Source of the DNA: Cheilinus undulatus
Lineage: Eukaryota; Chordata; Actinopteri; Labriformes; Labridae
DNA length: 64,000 bases
Assembly: GCF_018320785.1 (NCBI RefSeq)
Contig: NC_054876.1
Coordinates: 5,733,405-5,797,404, forward strand
Direction: 5' to 3'
In this document: positions 47,726 through 58,030 of the stretch, one piece after another
How positions within the stretch are numbered: position 1 is the stretch's first letter
Layout of the letters: every line of letters begins with the position of its first letter
The notes under the pieces: model-generated
Seen by the model: the letters and a program-made list of their open reading frames with translations, nothing else
Database searches by the model: none
What the model was told of the DNA's origin: nothing
Translations under genes and position numbers: made by a program

Positions 47726-47886
47726 TTTGCTTAGCTTCATGGACAATGCAACCTCACATTGGTTTGAAGTTGAGCAAGATGCAGCCATCACACACTGTTG
47801 CTTGATGAAAGACTTGCAGGTCAGTTGTTAATGGAGTTGTCATTGTGTTGAAATACAAGCATGGCAGAACAAAGCCTCCAGAAGTG

Positions 47887-47968
47887 CGACGAGGATGGGA
47901 TTCGAACCCACGCGTGCAGAGCACAATGGATTAGCAGTCCATCACCTTAACCACTTGGTCACCTCGTC
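47887..47968 (-). tRNA. tRNA-Ser (GCT)
   Basis: Standard form with A13 in the D-arm (CCAAGTGG). Confidence 0.92.
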
Positions 47969-48074
47969 TGTGCCTTCGGGATTTTTTAGTCACACTTGAT
48001 AGAGTAATCTTGGGAAGCAGAGAAAGTTTAACACATTTGTGGGCCTGGACCACTATGACGTGGACTGTTGCAAA

Positions 48075-48147
48075 GGGGAATTAGCTCAAATGGTAGAGCG
48101 CCTGCTTAGCATGCAAGAGGTACAGGGATCGATATCCTCATTCTTCA
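48075..48147 (+). pseudogene. tRNA-Ala (AGC), weakened
   Basis: One mismatch in the anticodon stem (CCTGC/GCAAG) and one in the T-stem (CAGGG/TCCTC). G3-U70 kept. May be inactive. Confidence 0.6.
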
Positions 48148-48638
48148 GAACTCCTTCCTTGCTCTTTTCTGGTGATGAAACAATGAGTGGGAAGGTGACG
48201 CATTCCATGTCCACAATGAAATGACTTTCATTCCAGTCAGCAAGCTTATGAGGGATTCATGTCATCCTGTGAAACAATGCTTCCATGTTGCCTCCCTGCT
48301 TTTAGGCTAGGCTTTTCCCACAGTGCTATCACTTCATAATCATGGACCATTTTGTTTCTATCCACTTGGGCTTCCAATGAAGACAGAGAAAGACTGCATA
48401 GATATCAAGGACCACACTCAAGCAACATAGACTGCAGAGCATTATGTTAAAGGCCACCTCATGGTGATGGGCTCAGTCCTTCCAGGCAGAAAATCCCATT
48501 TTTGCTGGTGCACCAAACAGATGGAACTTTGTTGAGTCTTCCTGCTTGTTTGTAGCAAGACACCCAAGGTGGCTGTTGTCAATGAATGTGTTTTTCAGTT
48601 GTCATGCAATTTTGGCAGAGAAAAGCCTCTCGTAGTGC

Positions 48639-48712
48639 CATGACAATGGGATTCAAACTTACGTGTGCAGAGGACGATGGATTAGCAGTGTCAACCCACC
48701 GGAGCCATCTTG
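48639..48712 (-). pseudogene. tRNA-Ser relic
   Basis: TTACGTGTGC subtype with CACCGGAGCC. Confidence 0.75.
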
Positions 48713-48981
48713 TTTGCTTAGCTTCACGGACAGTGCAACCTCATGGACATGGGCTCAGTCCTGCAAGGAATCAAATGCAATCCCGCTGGTGGATTGTGAG
48801 GAGCATTTTGTTGAGTCTTCCTCCTTGTTGGCAGCTTCAGCAGCTGGCAAATTGGTTTGAAGTTGAGCAAGATGCAGCCATCACACACTGTTGCTTGATG
48901 AAAGACTTGCAGGGTGCTGGTGTTAATGGAGTTATCATTGTGTTGAAATACAAGCATGGCAGAACAAAGCCTCCAGAAGTG

Positions 48982-49063
48982 CAACAAGGATGGGATTCGA
49001 ACCCACGCGTGCAGAGCACAATGGATTAGCAGTCCATCACCTTAACCACTCGGTAACCTCGTC
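48982..49063 (-). tRNA. tRNA-Ser (GCT)
   Basis: Acceptor GACGAGG/CCTTGTT uses two G-U pairs; base 9 is T (GGTTACC). Weaker than standard. Confidence 0.75.
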
Positions 49064-49169
49064 TGTGCTTTCGGGATTTTTTAGCAACATTTGATGGAGT
49101 AACCTTGGGAAGCAGAGAAAGTTTAACACATTTGCGGGCCTGGCCCACTGCAAGGTGGTCTGGTTCACA

Positions 49170-49242
49170 GGGGAATTAGCTCAAATGGTAGAGCGCTAGC
49201 TTAGCATGCGAGAGGTAGAGGGATCGATGCCCTCATTCTCCA
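49170..49242 (+). tRNA. tRNA-Ala (AGC)
   Basis: One anticodon-stem mismatch (CTAGC/GCGAG). Otherwise standard. Confidence 0.8.
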
Positions 49243-49302
49243 GAACTCCTTCCTTTCTCTTTTCTGGTGATGAAACAATGAGTGGGAAGGTGAAGCATTC
49301 CA

Positions 49303-50047
49303 GGCCTCTGGTCTTTTATATTGAATGTTTTTTTTTTAATCCTAATTTGTTTTTTTTATGTTTTTTATTTATGTATTTTTGGTTACCTGACATTTTTTTA
49401 AATCTGAGATTCAAAGAACTGTGTTTTCTCTGTACCTTTTCCCCAGTTAACAAGTTTCCTTTTTCTTTTCTGTGGAATGTGAACTATCTTTAATCCAATC
49501 TTTGTTACAACTTAAAAAAAATGTTTTCTCTGCATTTTCATTCATGGTAACATGTCTTTTTTTACAGCAACTGTCCAGCACTGCCACTGCCACCATCACC
49601 ACTACAGCCTCTCCTACCATCACCTCTGTCTCCTCCATGAGCCCCAGCCATGGACCTCCCAGCCCTGCTTCATCCGTTGTGAGGACTCAGCCCTGAGCAG
49701 CCCCCTGCTATGTCCTCTCTGAGATCTCCATCCTCAGCAGTCCCAGCCCTGCTACGTCCTCTCTGAGATCTCCATCCTCAGCAGTCCCAGCCCTGCTACG
49801 GCCCTGCTACGTCCCTCTGAGATCTCCATCTTCAGCAGTCCTTAACCTTCTATGTCCTCTGTTAGGACGTCATCAACAGGAGCTCCTATCCCTGCTGTGA
49901 CTGGCACACCTACTCCAGCAGAGGCTGGCCAATCACCTAGCTCTGTCTGTGGACACTTCCTCTGCTGCTGTAAGTTTTACTAGACAGTGAAGTTAAAATT
50001 GTTGTCAGTTTTTTCCTCTCCTGTCTCAGGTTTGTTGAAACAAACAA
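49303..50047 (+). other. exon-like block, partial duplicate
   Basis: Copy of 38942-39673 only, joined to array sequence just after the Ala gene (GAAGCATTCC then AGGCCTCTGG). The acceptor (49567) and donor (49970) are kept, with an extra GCCCTGCTACG in the 45-bp repeat region. Confidence 0.5.
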
Positions 50048-50293
50048 CAACCTCATGGACATGTGCTTAGTCCTGCAAGGAATCAAATGCAATCCTGCTG
50101 GTGGATTGTGAGAAGCATTTTGTTGAGTCTTCCTCCTTGTTGGCAGCATCAGCAGCTGGCACATTGGTTTGAAGTTGAGCAAGATGCAGCCATCACACAC
50201 TGTTGCTTGATGAAAGACTTGCAGGGTGCTGGTGTTAATGGAGTTGTCATTGTGTTGAAATACAAGCATGGCAGAACAAAGCCTCCAGAAGTG

Positions 50294-50375
50294 CGACGAG
50301 GATGGGATTCGAACCCACGCGTGCAGAGCACAATGGATTAGCAGTCCATCACCTTAACCACTCGGTCACCTCGTC
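50294..50375 (-). tRNA. tRNA-Ser (GCT)
   Basis: Standard array form. Confidence 0.95.
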
Positions 50376-50481
50376 TGTGCCTTCTGGATTTTTTAGTCAC
50401 ACTTGATAGAGTAATCTTGGGAAGCAGAGAAAGTTTAACACATTTGTGGGCCTGGACCACTGCAAGGTGGTCTGTTTCACA

Positions 50482-50554
50482 GGGGAATTAGCTCAAATGG
50501 TAGAGCGCTCGCTTAGCATGCGAGAGGTAGAGGGATCGATGCCCTCATTCTCCA
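50482..50554 (+). tRNA. tRNA-Ala (AGC)
   Basis: Standard array form, TTTT terminator. Confidence 0.95.
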
Positions 50555-51047
50555 GAACTCCTTCCTTGCTCTTTTCTGGTGATGAAACAATGAGTGGGAA
50601 GGTGAAGCATTCCATGTCCACAATGAAATGACTTTCAGTCCAGTCAGCAAGCTTATGAGGGATTCATGTCATCCTGTGAAACAATGCTTCCCCATTTGCC
50701 TCCCTGCTTTTAGGCTAGGCTTTTCCCACAGTGCTATCACTTCATAATCATGGACAATGTTGCTTCCATCCACTTGGGCTTCCAATGAAGACAGAGAAAG
50801 ACTGCATAGATATCAAGGACCACACTCAAACAACATTAATAGCAGAGCTTTACGTAAAAAGGCCACCTCATGGTGATGGACTCAGTCCTTCCAGTCAGAA
50901 AATCCAATTCTTGCTGGTGCACAAAACAGATGGAACTTTGTTGAGTCTTCCTGCTTGTTGGCAGCAAGACACCCAAGGTGGCTGTTGTCAGTGAATGTGT
51001 TTTTCTGTTGTCATGCAAGTTTGGCAGAGAAAAGCCTCTCGTAGTGC

Positions 51048-51121
51048 CATGACAATGGGATTCAAACTCACATGTGCAGAGGACGATGCATTAGCAGTGT
51101 CAACCCACTGGGGCCATCTTG
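51048..51121 (-). pseudogene. tRNA-Ser relic
   Basis: Standard relic form; duplicate of 40675. Confidence 0.75.
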
Positions 51122-51284
51122 TTTGCTTAGCTTCATGGACAATGCAACCTCACATTGGTTTGAAGTTGAGCAAGATGCAGCCATCACACACTGTCGCTTG
51201 ATGAAAGACTTGCAGGGTGCTGGTGTTAATGGAGTTATCATTGTGTTGAAATACAAGCATGGCAGAACAAAGCCTCCAGAAGTA

Positions 51285-51366
51285 CGACGAGGATGGGATT
51301 TGAACCCACGCGTGCAGAGCACAATGGATTAGCAGTCCATCACCTTAACCACTCGGTCACCTCGTC
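51285..51366 (-). tRNA. tRNA-Ser (GCT)
   Basis: T-loop TTCAAAT; otherwise standard. Confidence 0.92.
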
Positions 51367-51472
51367 TGTGCCTTCGGGATTTTTTAGCCACATTTGATGG
51401 AGTAATCTTGGGAAGCAGAGAAAGTTTAACACATTTGCGGGCCTGGCCCACTGCAAGGTGGTCTGTTTCACA

Positions 51473-51545
51473 GCGGAATTAGCTCAAATGGTAGAGCGCT
51501 TGCTTAGCATGCGAGAGGTAGAGGGATCGATGCCCTCATTCTCCA
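51473..51545 (+). tRNA. tRNA-Ala (AGC), acceptor mismatch
   Basis: GCGGAAT against ATTCTCC leaves C2-C71 unpaired next to G3-U70; may be impaired. Anticodon stem CTTGC/GCGAG. Confidence 0.75.
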
Positions 51546-52039
51546 GAACTCCTTCCTTGCTCTTTTCTGGTGATGAAACAATGAGTGGGAAGGTGAAGCA
51601 TTCCATGTCCACAATGAAATGACTTTCATTCCAGTCAGCAAGCTTATGAGGGATTCATGTCATTCTGTGAAACAATGCTTCCCCATTTGCCTCCCTGCTT
51701 TTAGGCTAGGCTTTTCCCACAGTGCTATCACTTCATAATCATGGACAATGTTGCTTCCATCCACTTGGGCTTCCAATGAAGACAGAGAAAGACTGCATAG
51801 ATATCAAGGACCACACTCAAACAACATTAATAGCAGAGCTTTACGTAAAAAAGGCCACCTCATGGTGATGGACTCAGTCCTTCCAGTCAGAAAATCCAAT
51901 TCTTGCTGGTGCACAAAACAGATGGAACTTTGTTGAGTCTTCCTGCTTGTTGGCAGCAAGACACCCAAGGTGGCTGTTGTCAGTGAATGTGTTTTTCTGT
52001 TGTCATGCAAGTTTGGCAGAGAAAAGCCTCTCGTAGTGC

Positions 52040-52113
52040 CATGACAATGGGATTCAAACTTACGTGTGCAGAGGACGATGGATTAGCAGTGTCAACCCAC
52101 TGGGGCCATCTTG
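52040..52113 (-). pseudogene. tRNA-Ser relic
   Basis: TTACGTGTGC subtype; duplicate of 41666. Confidence 0.75.
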
Positions 52114-52276
52114 TTTGCTTAGCTTCATGGACAATGCAACCTCATATTGGTTTGAAGTTGAGCAAGATGCAGCCATCACACACTGTCGCTTGATGAAAGA
52201 CTTGCAGGGTGCTGGTGTTAATGGAGTTATTATTGTGTTGTAATACAAGCATGGCAGAACAAAGCCTCCAGAAGTG

Positions 52277-52358
52277 CGACGAGGATGGGATTCGAACCCA
52301 CGCGTGCAGAGCACAATGGATTAGCAGTCCATCACCTTAACCACTCGGTCACCTCGTC
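52277..52358 (-). tRNA. tRNA-Ser (GCT)
   Basis: Standard array form. Confidence 0.95.
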
Positions 52359-52464
52359 TGTGCCTTCGGGATTTTTTAGCCACATTTGATGGAGTAATCT
52401 TGGGAAGCAGAGAAAGTTTAACACATTTGCGGGCCTGGCCCACTGCAAGGTGGTCTGTTTCACA

Positions 52465-52537
52465 GGGGAATTAGCTCAAATGGTAGAGCGCTCGCTTAGC
52501 ATGCGAGAGGTAGAGGGATCGATGCCCTCATTCTCCA
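52465..52537 (+). tRNA. tRNA-Ala (AGC)
   Basis: Standard array form, TTTT terminator. Confidence 0.95.
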
Positions 52538-53017
52538 GAACTCCTTCCTTGCTCTTTTCTGGTGATGAAACAATGAGTGGGAAGGTGAAGTTTCCATGTC
52601 CACAATGAAATGACTTTCATTCCAGTCAGCAAGCTTATGAGGGATTCATGTCATCCTGTGAAACAATGCTTCCATGTTGCCTCCCTGCTTTTAGGCTAGG
52701 CTTTTCCCACAGTGCTATCACTTCATAATCATGGACCATTTTGTTTCTATCCACTTGGGCTTCCAATGAAGACAGAGAGACTACGTAGATATCAAGGACC
52801 ACACTCAAACAACATTAATAGCAGAGCTTTACGTAAAAAGGCCACCTCATGGTGATGGACTCAGTCCTTCCAGGCAGAAAATCCATTTCTTGCTGGTGCA
52901 CCAAACAGATGGAACTTTGTTGAGTCTTCCTGCTTGTTGGCAGCAAGACACCCAAGGTGGCTGTTGTCAGTGAATGTGTTTTTCTGTTGTCATGCAAGAA
53001 AAAGCCTCTCGTAGTGC

Positions 53018-53091
53018 CATGACAATGGGATTCAAACTTACGTGTGCAGAGGACGATGGATTGGCAGTGTCAACCCACTGGGGCCATCTTG
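53018..53091 (-). pseudogene. tRNA-Ser relic
   Basis: TTACGTGTGC subtype with GGATTGGCAG. Confidence 0.75.
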
Positions 53092-53254
53092 TTTGCTTAG
53101 CTTCATGGACAATGCAACCTCACATTGGTTTGAAGTTGAGCAAGATGCAGCCATCACACACTGTTGCTTGATGAAAGACTTGCAGGGTGCTGGTGTTAAT
53201 GGAGTTATCATTGTGTTGAAATACAAGCATGGCAGAACAAAGCCTCCAGAAGTG

Positions 53255-53336
53255 CGACGAGGATGGGATTCGAACCCACGCGTGCAGAGCACAATGGATT
53301 AGCAGTCCATCACCTTAACCACTCGGTCACCTCGTC
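53255..53336 (-). tRNA. tRNA-Ser (GCT)
   Basis: Standard array form. Confidence 0.95.
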
Positions 53337-53442
53337 TGTGCCTTTGGGTTTTTTTAGCCACATTTGATGGAGTAATCTTGGGAAGCAGAGAAAGTTTAAC
53401 ACATTTGGGGGCCTGGCCCACTGCAAGGTGGACTATTGCACA

Positions 53443-53515
53443 GGGGAATTAGCTCAAATGGTAGAGCGCTCGCTTAGCATGCGAGAGGTAGAGGGATCGA
53501 TGCCCTCATTCTCCA
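53443..53515 (+). tRNA. tRNA-Ala (AGC)
   Basis: Reference copy. Acceptor GGGGAAT/ATTCTCC with the G3-U70 identity pair and A73; D-stem GCTC/GAGC; anticodon stem CTCGC/GCGAG around TTAGCAT; T-stem GAGGG/CCCTC around ATCGATG. Internal promoter: A box TAGCTCAAATGG, B box GGATCGATGCC. TTTT at 53533-53536 is the Pol III terminator. It would read Ala GCU/GCC after A34-to-inosine editing. Confidence 0.96.
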
Positions 53516-54006
53516 GAACTCCTTCCTTGCTCTTTTCTGGTGATGAAACAATGAGTGGGAAGGTGACGCATTCCATGTCCACAATGAAATGACTTTCATT
53601 CCAGTCAGCAAGCTTATGAGGGATTCATGTCATCCTGTGAAACAATGCTTCCCCATTTCCCTCCCTGCTTTTAGGCTAGGCTTTTCCCACAGTGCTATCA
53701 CTTCATAATCATGGACAATGTTGCTTCCATCCACTTGGGCTTCCAATGAAGACAGAGAGACTACGTAGATATCAAGGACCACACTCAAACAACATTAATA
53801 GCAGAGCTTTACGTAAAAAGGCCAACTCATGGTGATGGACTCAGTCCTTCCAGGCAGAAAATCCAATTCTTGCTGGTGCACCAAACAGATGGAACTTTGT
53901 TGAGTCTTCCTGCTTGTTGGCAGCAAGACACCCAAGGTGGCTGTTGTCAGTGAATGTGTTTTTCTGTTGTCATGCAATTTTGGCAGAGAAAAGCCTCTCG
54001 TAGTGC

Positions 54007-54080
54007 CATGACAATGGGATTCAAACTCACATGTGGAGAGGATGATGCATTAGCAGTGTCAACCCACTGGGGCCATCTTG
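54007..54080 (-). pseudogene. tRNA-Ser relic
   Basis: Relic with ACATGTGGAGAGGATGATG. Confidence 0.75.
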
Positions 54081-54199
54081 TTTGCTTAGCTTCATGGACA
54101 ATGCAACCTCACATTGGTTTGAAGTTGAGCAAGATGCAGCCATCACACACTCCTTCCTTGGATGAATACAAGCATGGCAGAACAAAGCCACCAGAAGTG

Positions 54200-54281
54200 C
54201 AACGAGGATGGGATTCCAACACACGAGAGCAGAGCAAAAAGGATTAGCAGACCATCACCTTAACCACTTGGTCACCTCGTC
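54200..54281 (-). pseudogene. tRNA-Ser (GCT), degenerate
   Basis: Unit is shortened (0.94 kb). Changes in T-loop (GGATTCCAACACACG in plus text), variable arm and anticodon stem (GCAGACC). B box lost. Confidence 0.75.
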
Positions 54282-54385
54282 TGTGCCTTCGGATTTTTAG
54301 CCACATTTGATGGAGTAATCTTGGGAAGCAGAGAAAGTTTAACACATTTGCGGGCCTGGCCCACTGCAAGGTGGTCTGTTTCACA

Positions 54386-54453
54386 GGGAATTAGCTCAAA
54401 TGGTAGGCGCTGCTAGCATGTGAGAGGTAGAGGATCGATGCCCTCATTCTCCA
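54386..54453 (+). pseudogene. tRNA-Ala, several single-base losses
   Basis: 68 nt; bases are missing in the acceptor start, D-stem, anticodon arm (GGCGCTGCTAGCATGTGAG) and T-arm (AGAGGATCGATGCC). Confidence 0.85.
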
Positions 54454-54888
54454 GAACTCCTTCCTTGCTCTTTTCTGGTGATGAAACAATGAGTGGGAAG
54501 GTGAAGTTTCCATGTCCACAATGAAATGACTTTCATTCCAGTCAGCAAGCTTATGAGGGATTCATGTCATCCTGTGAAACAATGCTTCCCTGTTACCCTC
54601 CTTCCTTTTAGGCTAGGCTTTTCCCACAGTGCTTACTCTTCATAATCGTTGACCATTTTCTTTCTATCCACTTGGGCTTCCAATGAAGACAGAGAACCTA
54701 TGTAGAAGAGAAGTACCTCACTCAAGCGACATTGATTGCAGAGCTTTATGTAAAAGGCCACCTCATGGTGATGGGCTTAGTGAGTCTTCCTGCTTGATGG
54801 CAGCAAGATACCCAAGGTGGTTGTTGTCAATGAATGTGTTTTTTTCTGTTGAACTGCAAGTATGACAGAAAAAAGCCTCTTGTAGTGT

Positions 54889-54962
54889 GATGACAATGGG
54901 ATTCAAACTCACATGTGCAGAGGACAATAAATTAGCAGTGTCAACCCACGAGAGCCATCTTG
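54889..54962 (-). pseudogene. tRNA-Ser relic
   Basis: Older form with GGACAATAAATTAGCAG. Confidence 0.7.
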
Positions 54963-55232
54963 TTTGCCTAGCTTAATGGACAGTGCAACCTCATGGGCAT
55001 GGGCTCAGTCCTGCAAGGCATCAAATGCAATCTTTCTTGTGAACTGTGAGAAGCATTTTGTTGAGTGTTCCTCCTTGTTGGCAGCTTCAGCAGCTGGCAC
55101 ATTGGTTTGAAGTTAAGCAAGATGCAGCCATCTCTCACTCTTGCTTGATGAAAGTCTTGCAGGGCAGCTGTTGTTAATGGAGTTGTCATTTTGTTGAAAT
55201 ACAAGCATGGCAGAACAAAGTCTCCAGAAGTG

Positions 55233-55314
55233 CGACAAGGATGGGATTTGAACCCACACGTGCAGAGGACAATGGATTAACAGTCCATCACCTTAGCCAC
55301 TCGGTCACCTCATC
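55233..55314 (-). tRNA. tRNA-Ser body with GTT (Asn) anticodon
   Basis: 82 nt with an intact serine scaffold: acceptor GATGAGG/CCTTGTC fully paired with two G-U pairs, D-stem ACC/GGT, long variable arm, T-stem GTGGG/CCCAT, G73, A box and a good B box GGTTCAAATCC. The anticodon is GTT (55279-55281), one base from GCT. SerRS recognises the variable arm and not the anticodon, so if expressed it would put Ser at Asn AAC/AAU codons. It could equally be silent. Confidence 0.7.
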
Positions 55315-55419
55315 TACAGCTACTGTGTTCTGAGTCACACTTGATGGAGTAATCTTGAGAAGCAGAGAAAGTTTAGCACATTTGGTGGCCTCGACCACTG
55401 TGAGATGGACATTTGCACA

Positions 55420-55492
55420 GGGGAATTAGCTCAAATGGTAGAGCGCTCGCTTTGCATGCAAGAGGTAGTGGGATCAATGCCTGCATTTTCCA
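55420..55492 (+). tRNA. tRNA-Ala (TGC)
   Basis: Anticodon TGC at 55453-55455, one base from AGC. G3-U70 kept, acceptor ATTTTCC, T-stem GTGGG/CCTGC (pairs through G-U), one mismatch in the anticodon stem (CTCGC/GCAAG). TTTTTT about 8 nt downstream. Confidence 0.75.
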
Positions 55493-55975
55493 CAACACCT
55501 TTTTTGCTCTCCCCTGATGAGGATCCAATGAGTGGGAAGATGACACATTTCATGTCCACAACGAAATGACCTTAATTCCAGTCAGCAAGCTTATGAGGGA
55601 TTCATGTCATCCTGTGAAACAATGTTTCCCTGTTACCCTCCCTGTTTTTAGGCTAGGGTTTTCCCACAGTGCTATCACTTCATAATCATGGACAATGTTG
55701 CTTCCATCCACTTGATGAAGACAGAGAGACTACGTAGATATCAAGGACCACACTCAAACAACATTAATAGCAGAGCTTTACGTAAAAAGGCCAACTCATG
55801 GTGATGGACTCAGTCCTTCCAGGCAGAAAATCCAATTCTTGCTGGTGCACAAAACAGATGGAACTCTGTTGAGTCTTCCTGCTTGTTGGCAGCAAGACAC
55901 CCAAGGTGGCTGTTGTCAGTGAATGTGTTTTTCTGTTGTCATGCAATTTTGGCAGAGAAAAGCCTCTCGTAGTGC

Positions 55976-56049
55976 CATGACAATGGGATTCAAACTCACA
56001 TGTGCCGAGGACGATGCATTAGCAGTGTCAACCCACTGGGGCCATCTTG
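55976..56049 (-). pseudogene. tRNA-Ser relic
   Basis: Standard form with TGTGCCGAGGACG. Confidence 0.75.
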
Positions 56050-56212
56050 TTTGCTTAGCTTCATGGACAATGCAACCTCACATTGGTTTGAAGTTGAGCA
56101 AGATGCAGCCATCACACACTGTTGCTTGATGAAAGACTTGCAGGGTGCTGGTGTTAATGGAGTTATCATTGTGTTGAAATACAAGCATGGCAGAACAAAG
56201 CCTCCAGAAGTG

Positions 56213-56294
56213 CGACGAGGATGGGATTCGAACCCACGCATGCAGAGCACAATGGATTAGCAGTCCATCACCTTAACCACTCGGTCACCTCGTC
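56213..56294 (-). tRNA. tRNA-Ser (GCT)
   Basis: Standard form with one variable-arm change (CCCACGCATGC in plus text). Confidence 0.93.
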
Positions 56295-56400
56295 TGTGCC
56301 TTCGGGATTTTTTAGCCACATTTGATGGAGTAATCTTGGGAAGCAGAGAAAGTTTAACACATTTGCGGGCCTGGCCCACTGCAAGGTGGTCTGTTTCACA

Positions 56401-56473
56401 GGGGAATTAGCTCAAATGGTAGAGCGCTCGCTTAGCATGCGAGAGGTAGAGGGATCGATGCCCTCATTCTCCA
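56401..56473 (+). tRNA. tRNA-Ala (AGC)
   Basis: Standard array form, TTTT terminator. Confidence 0.95.
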
Positions 56474-56963
56474 GAACTCCTTCCTTGCTCTTTTCTGGTG
56501 ATGAAACAATGAGTGGGAAGGTGACGCATTCCATGTCCACAATGAAATGACTTTCATTCCAGTCAGCAAGCTTATGAGGGATTCATGTCATCCTGTGAAA
56601 CAATGCTTCCATGTTGCCTCCCTGCTTTTAGGCTAGGCATTTCCCACAGTGCTATCACTTCATAATCATGGACAATGTTGCTTCCATCCACTTGGGCTTC
56701 CAATGAAGACAGAGAGACTACGTAGATATCAAGGACCACACTCAAACAACATTAATAGCAGAGCTTTACGTAAAAAGGCCAACTCATGGTGATGGACTCA
56801 GTCCTTCCAGGCAGAAAATCCAATTCTTGCTGGTGCACAAAATAGATGGAACTTTGTTGAGTCTTCCTGCTTGTTGGCAGCAAGACACCCAAGGTGGCTG
56901 TTGTCAGTGAATGTGTTTTTCTGTTGTCATGCAATTTTGGCAGAGAAAAGCCTCTCGTAGTGC

Positions 56964-57037
56964 CATGACAATGGGATTCAAACTCACATGTGGAGAGGAT
57001 GATGCATTAGCAGTGTCAACCCACTGGGGCCATCTTG
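56964..57037 (-). pseudogene. tRNA-Ser relic
   Basis: ACATGTGGAGAGGATGATG form, followed at once by the fused Ala fragment. Confidence 0.75.
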
Positions 57038-57066
57038 TTTGCTTAGCTTCATGGACAATGCAACCT

Positions 57067-57115
57067 CGCTCGCTTAGCATGCGAGAGGTAGAGGGATCGA
57101 TGCCCTCATTCTCCA
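57067..57115 (+). pseudogene. tRNA-Ala 3' half fused to spacer
   Basis: Spacer GCAATGCAACCTC-type sequence joins directly to CGCTCGCTTAGCATGCGAG. The Ser gene and the Ala 5' half of this unit are deleted. Identical junction at 61748. Confidence 0.85.
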
Positions 57116-57605
57116 GAACTCCTTCCTTGCTCTTTTCTGGTGATGAAACAATGAGTGGGAAGGTGTAGCATTCCATGTCCACAATGAAATGACTTTCATT
57201 CCAGTCAGCAAGCTTATGAGGGATTCATGTCATCCTGTGAAACAATGCTTCCATGTTGCCTCCCTGCTTTTAGGCTAGGCTTTTCCCACAGTGCTATCAC
57301 TTCATAATCATGGACCATTTTGTTTCTATCCACTTGGGCTTCCAATGAAGACAGAGAGACTACGTAGATATCAAGGACCACACTCAAACAACATTAATAG
57401 CAGAGCTTTACGTAAAAAGGCCACCTCATGGTGATGGACTCAGTCCTTCCAGGCAGAAAATCCATTTCTTGCTGGTGCACCAAACAGATGGAACTTTGTT
57501 GAGTCTTCCTGCTTGTTGGCAGCAAGACACCCAAGGTGGCTGTTGTCAGTGAATGTGTTTTTCTGTTGTCATGCAATTTTGGCAGAGAAAAGCCTCTCGT
57601 AGTGC

Positions 57606-57679
57606 CATGACAATGGGATTCAAACTTACGTGTGCAGAGGACGATGGATTAGCAGTGTCAACCCACTGGGGCCATCTTG
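57606..57679 (-). pseudogene. tRNA-Ser relic (reference copy)
   Basis: On minus: ATGGCCCCAGTGGG (A-box-like), then GTTGACACTGCTAATCCATC, CCTCTGCACACG, and AGTTTGAATCCC (near B box). Compared with the live gene it lacks about 6-8 nt between D-loop and anticodon stem and its acceptor strands no longer pair. It keeps the GCTAA anticodon word and long variable arm. It lies about 160 bp downstream of the live Ser gene on the same strand. TTTT follows on minus about 15 nt after it (AAAA in plus text near 57588). Confidence 0.8.
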
Positions 57680-57842
57680 TTTGCTTAGCTTCATGGACAA
57701 TGCAACCTCACATTGGTTTGAAGTTGAGCAAGATGCAGCCATCACACACTGTTGCTTGATGAAAGACTTGCAGGGTGCTGGTGTTAATGGAGTTATCATT
57801 GTGTTGAAATACAAGCATGGCAGAACAAAGCCTCCAGAAGTG

Positions 57843-57924
57843 CGACGAGGATGGGATTCAAACCCACGCGTGCAGAGCACAATGGATTAGCAGTCCATCA
57901 CCTTAACCACTCGGTCACCTCGTC
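57843..57924 (-). tRNA. tRNA-Ser (GCT)
   Basis: T-loop TTTGAAT; otherwise standard. Confidence 0.93.
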
Positions 57925-58030
57925 TGTGCCTTCGGGATTTTTTAGCCACATTTGATGGAGTAATCTTGGGAAGCAGAGAAAGTTTAACACATTTGCGGGC
58001 CTGGCCCACTGCAAGGTGGTCTGTTTCACA
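57925..58030. promoter_or_regulatory. divergent Ser/Ala intergenic spacer (representative)
   Basis: 106 bp between the 5' ends of tRNA-Ser (minus) and tRNA-Ala (plus). Conserved across the array: GGGATTTTTTAGCCACA near the Ser side, which on minus places AAAAAA at -14 to -19, then AAGTTTAACACATTTG and GCCCACTGCAAGGTGG toward Ala. Promoters of both genes are internal, so any role of these words as TATA-like upstream elements is inference. Confidence 0.5.

Larger units (their letters stand above)
43387..47819. repeat. 4.4-kb higher-order duplication, copy B
   Basis: Partner of 27781-32229. The main differences are a broken Ala copy at 46357 and a 12-bp-scale change near 44075 (CATAATCTTGAGAAATCTTG). 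Confidence 0.9.
49304..52765. repeat. 3.45-kb higher-order duplication, copy B
   Basis: Partner of 38942-42390. Confidence 0.85.
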
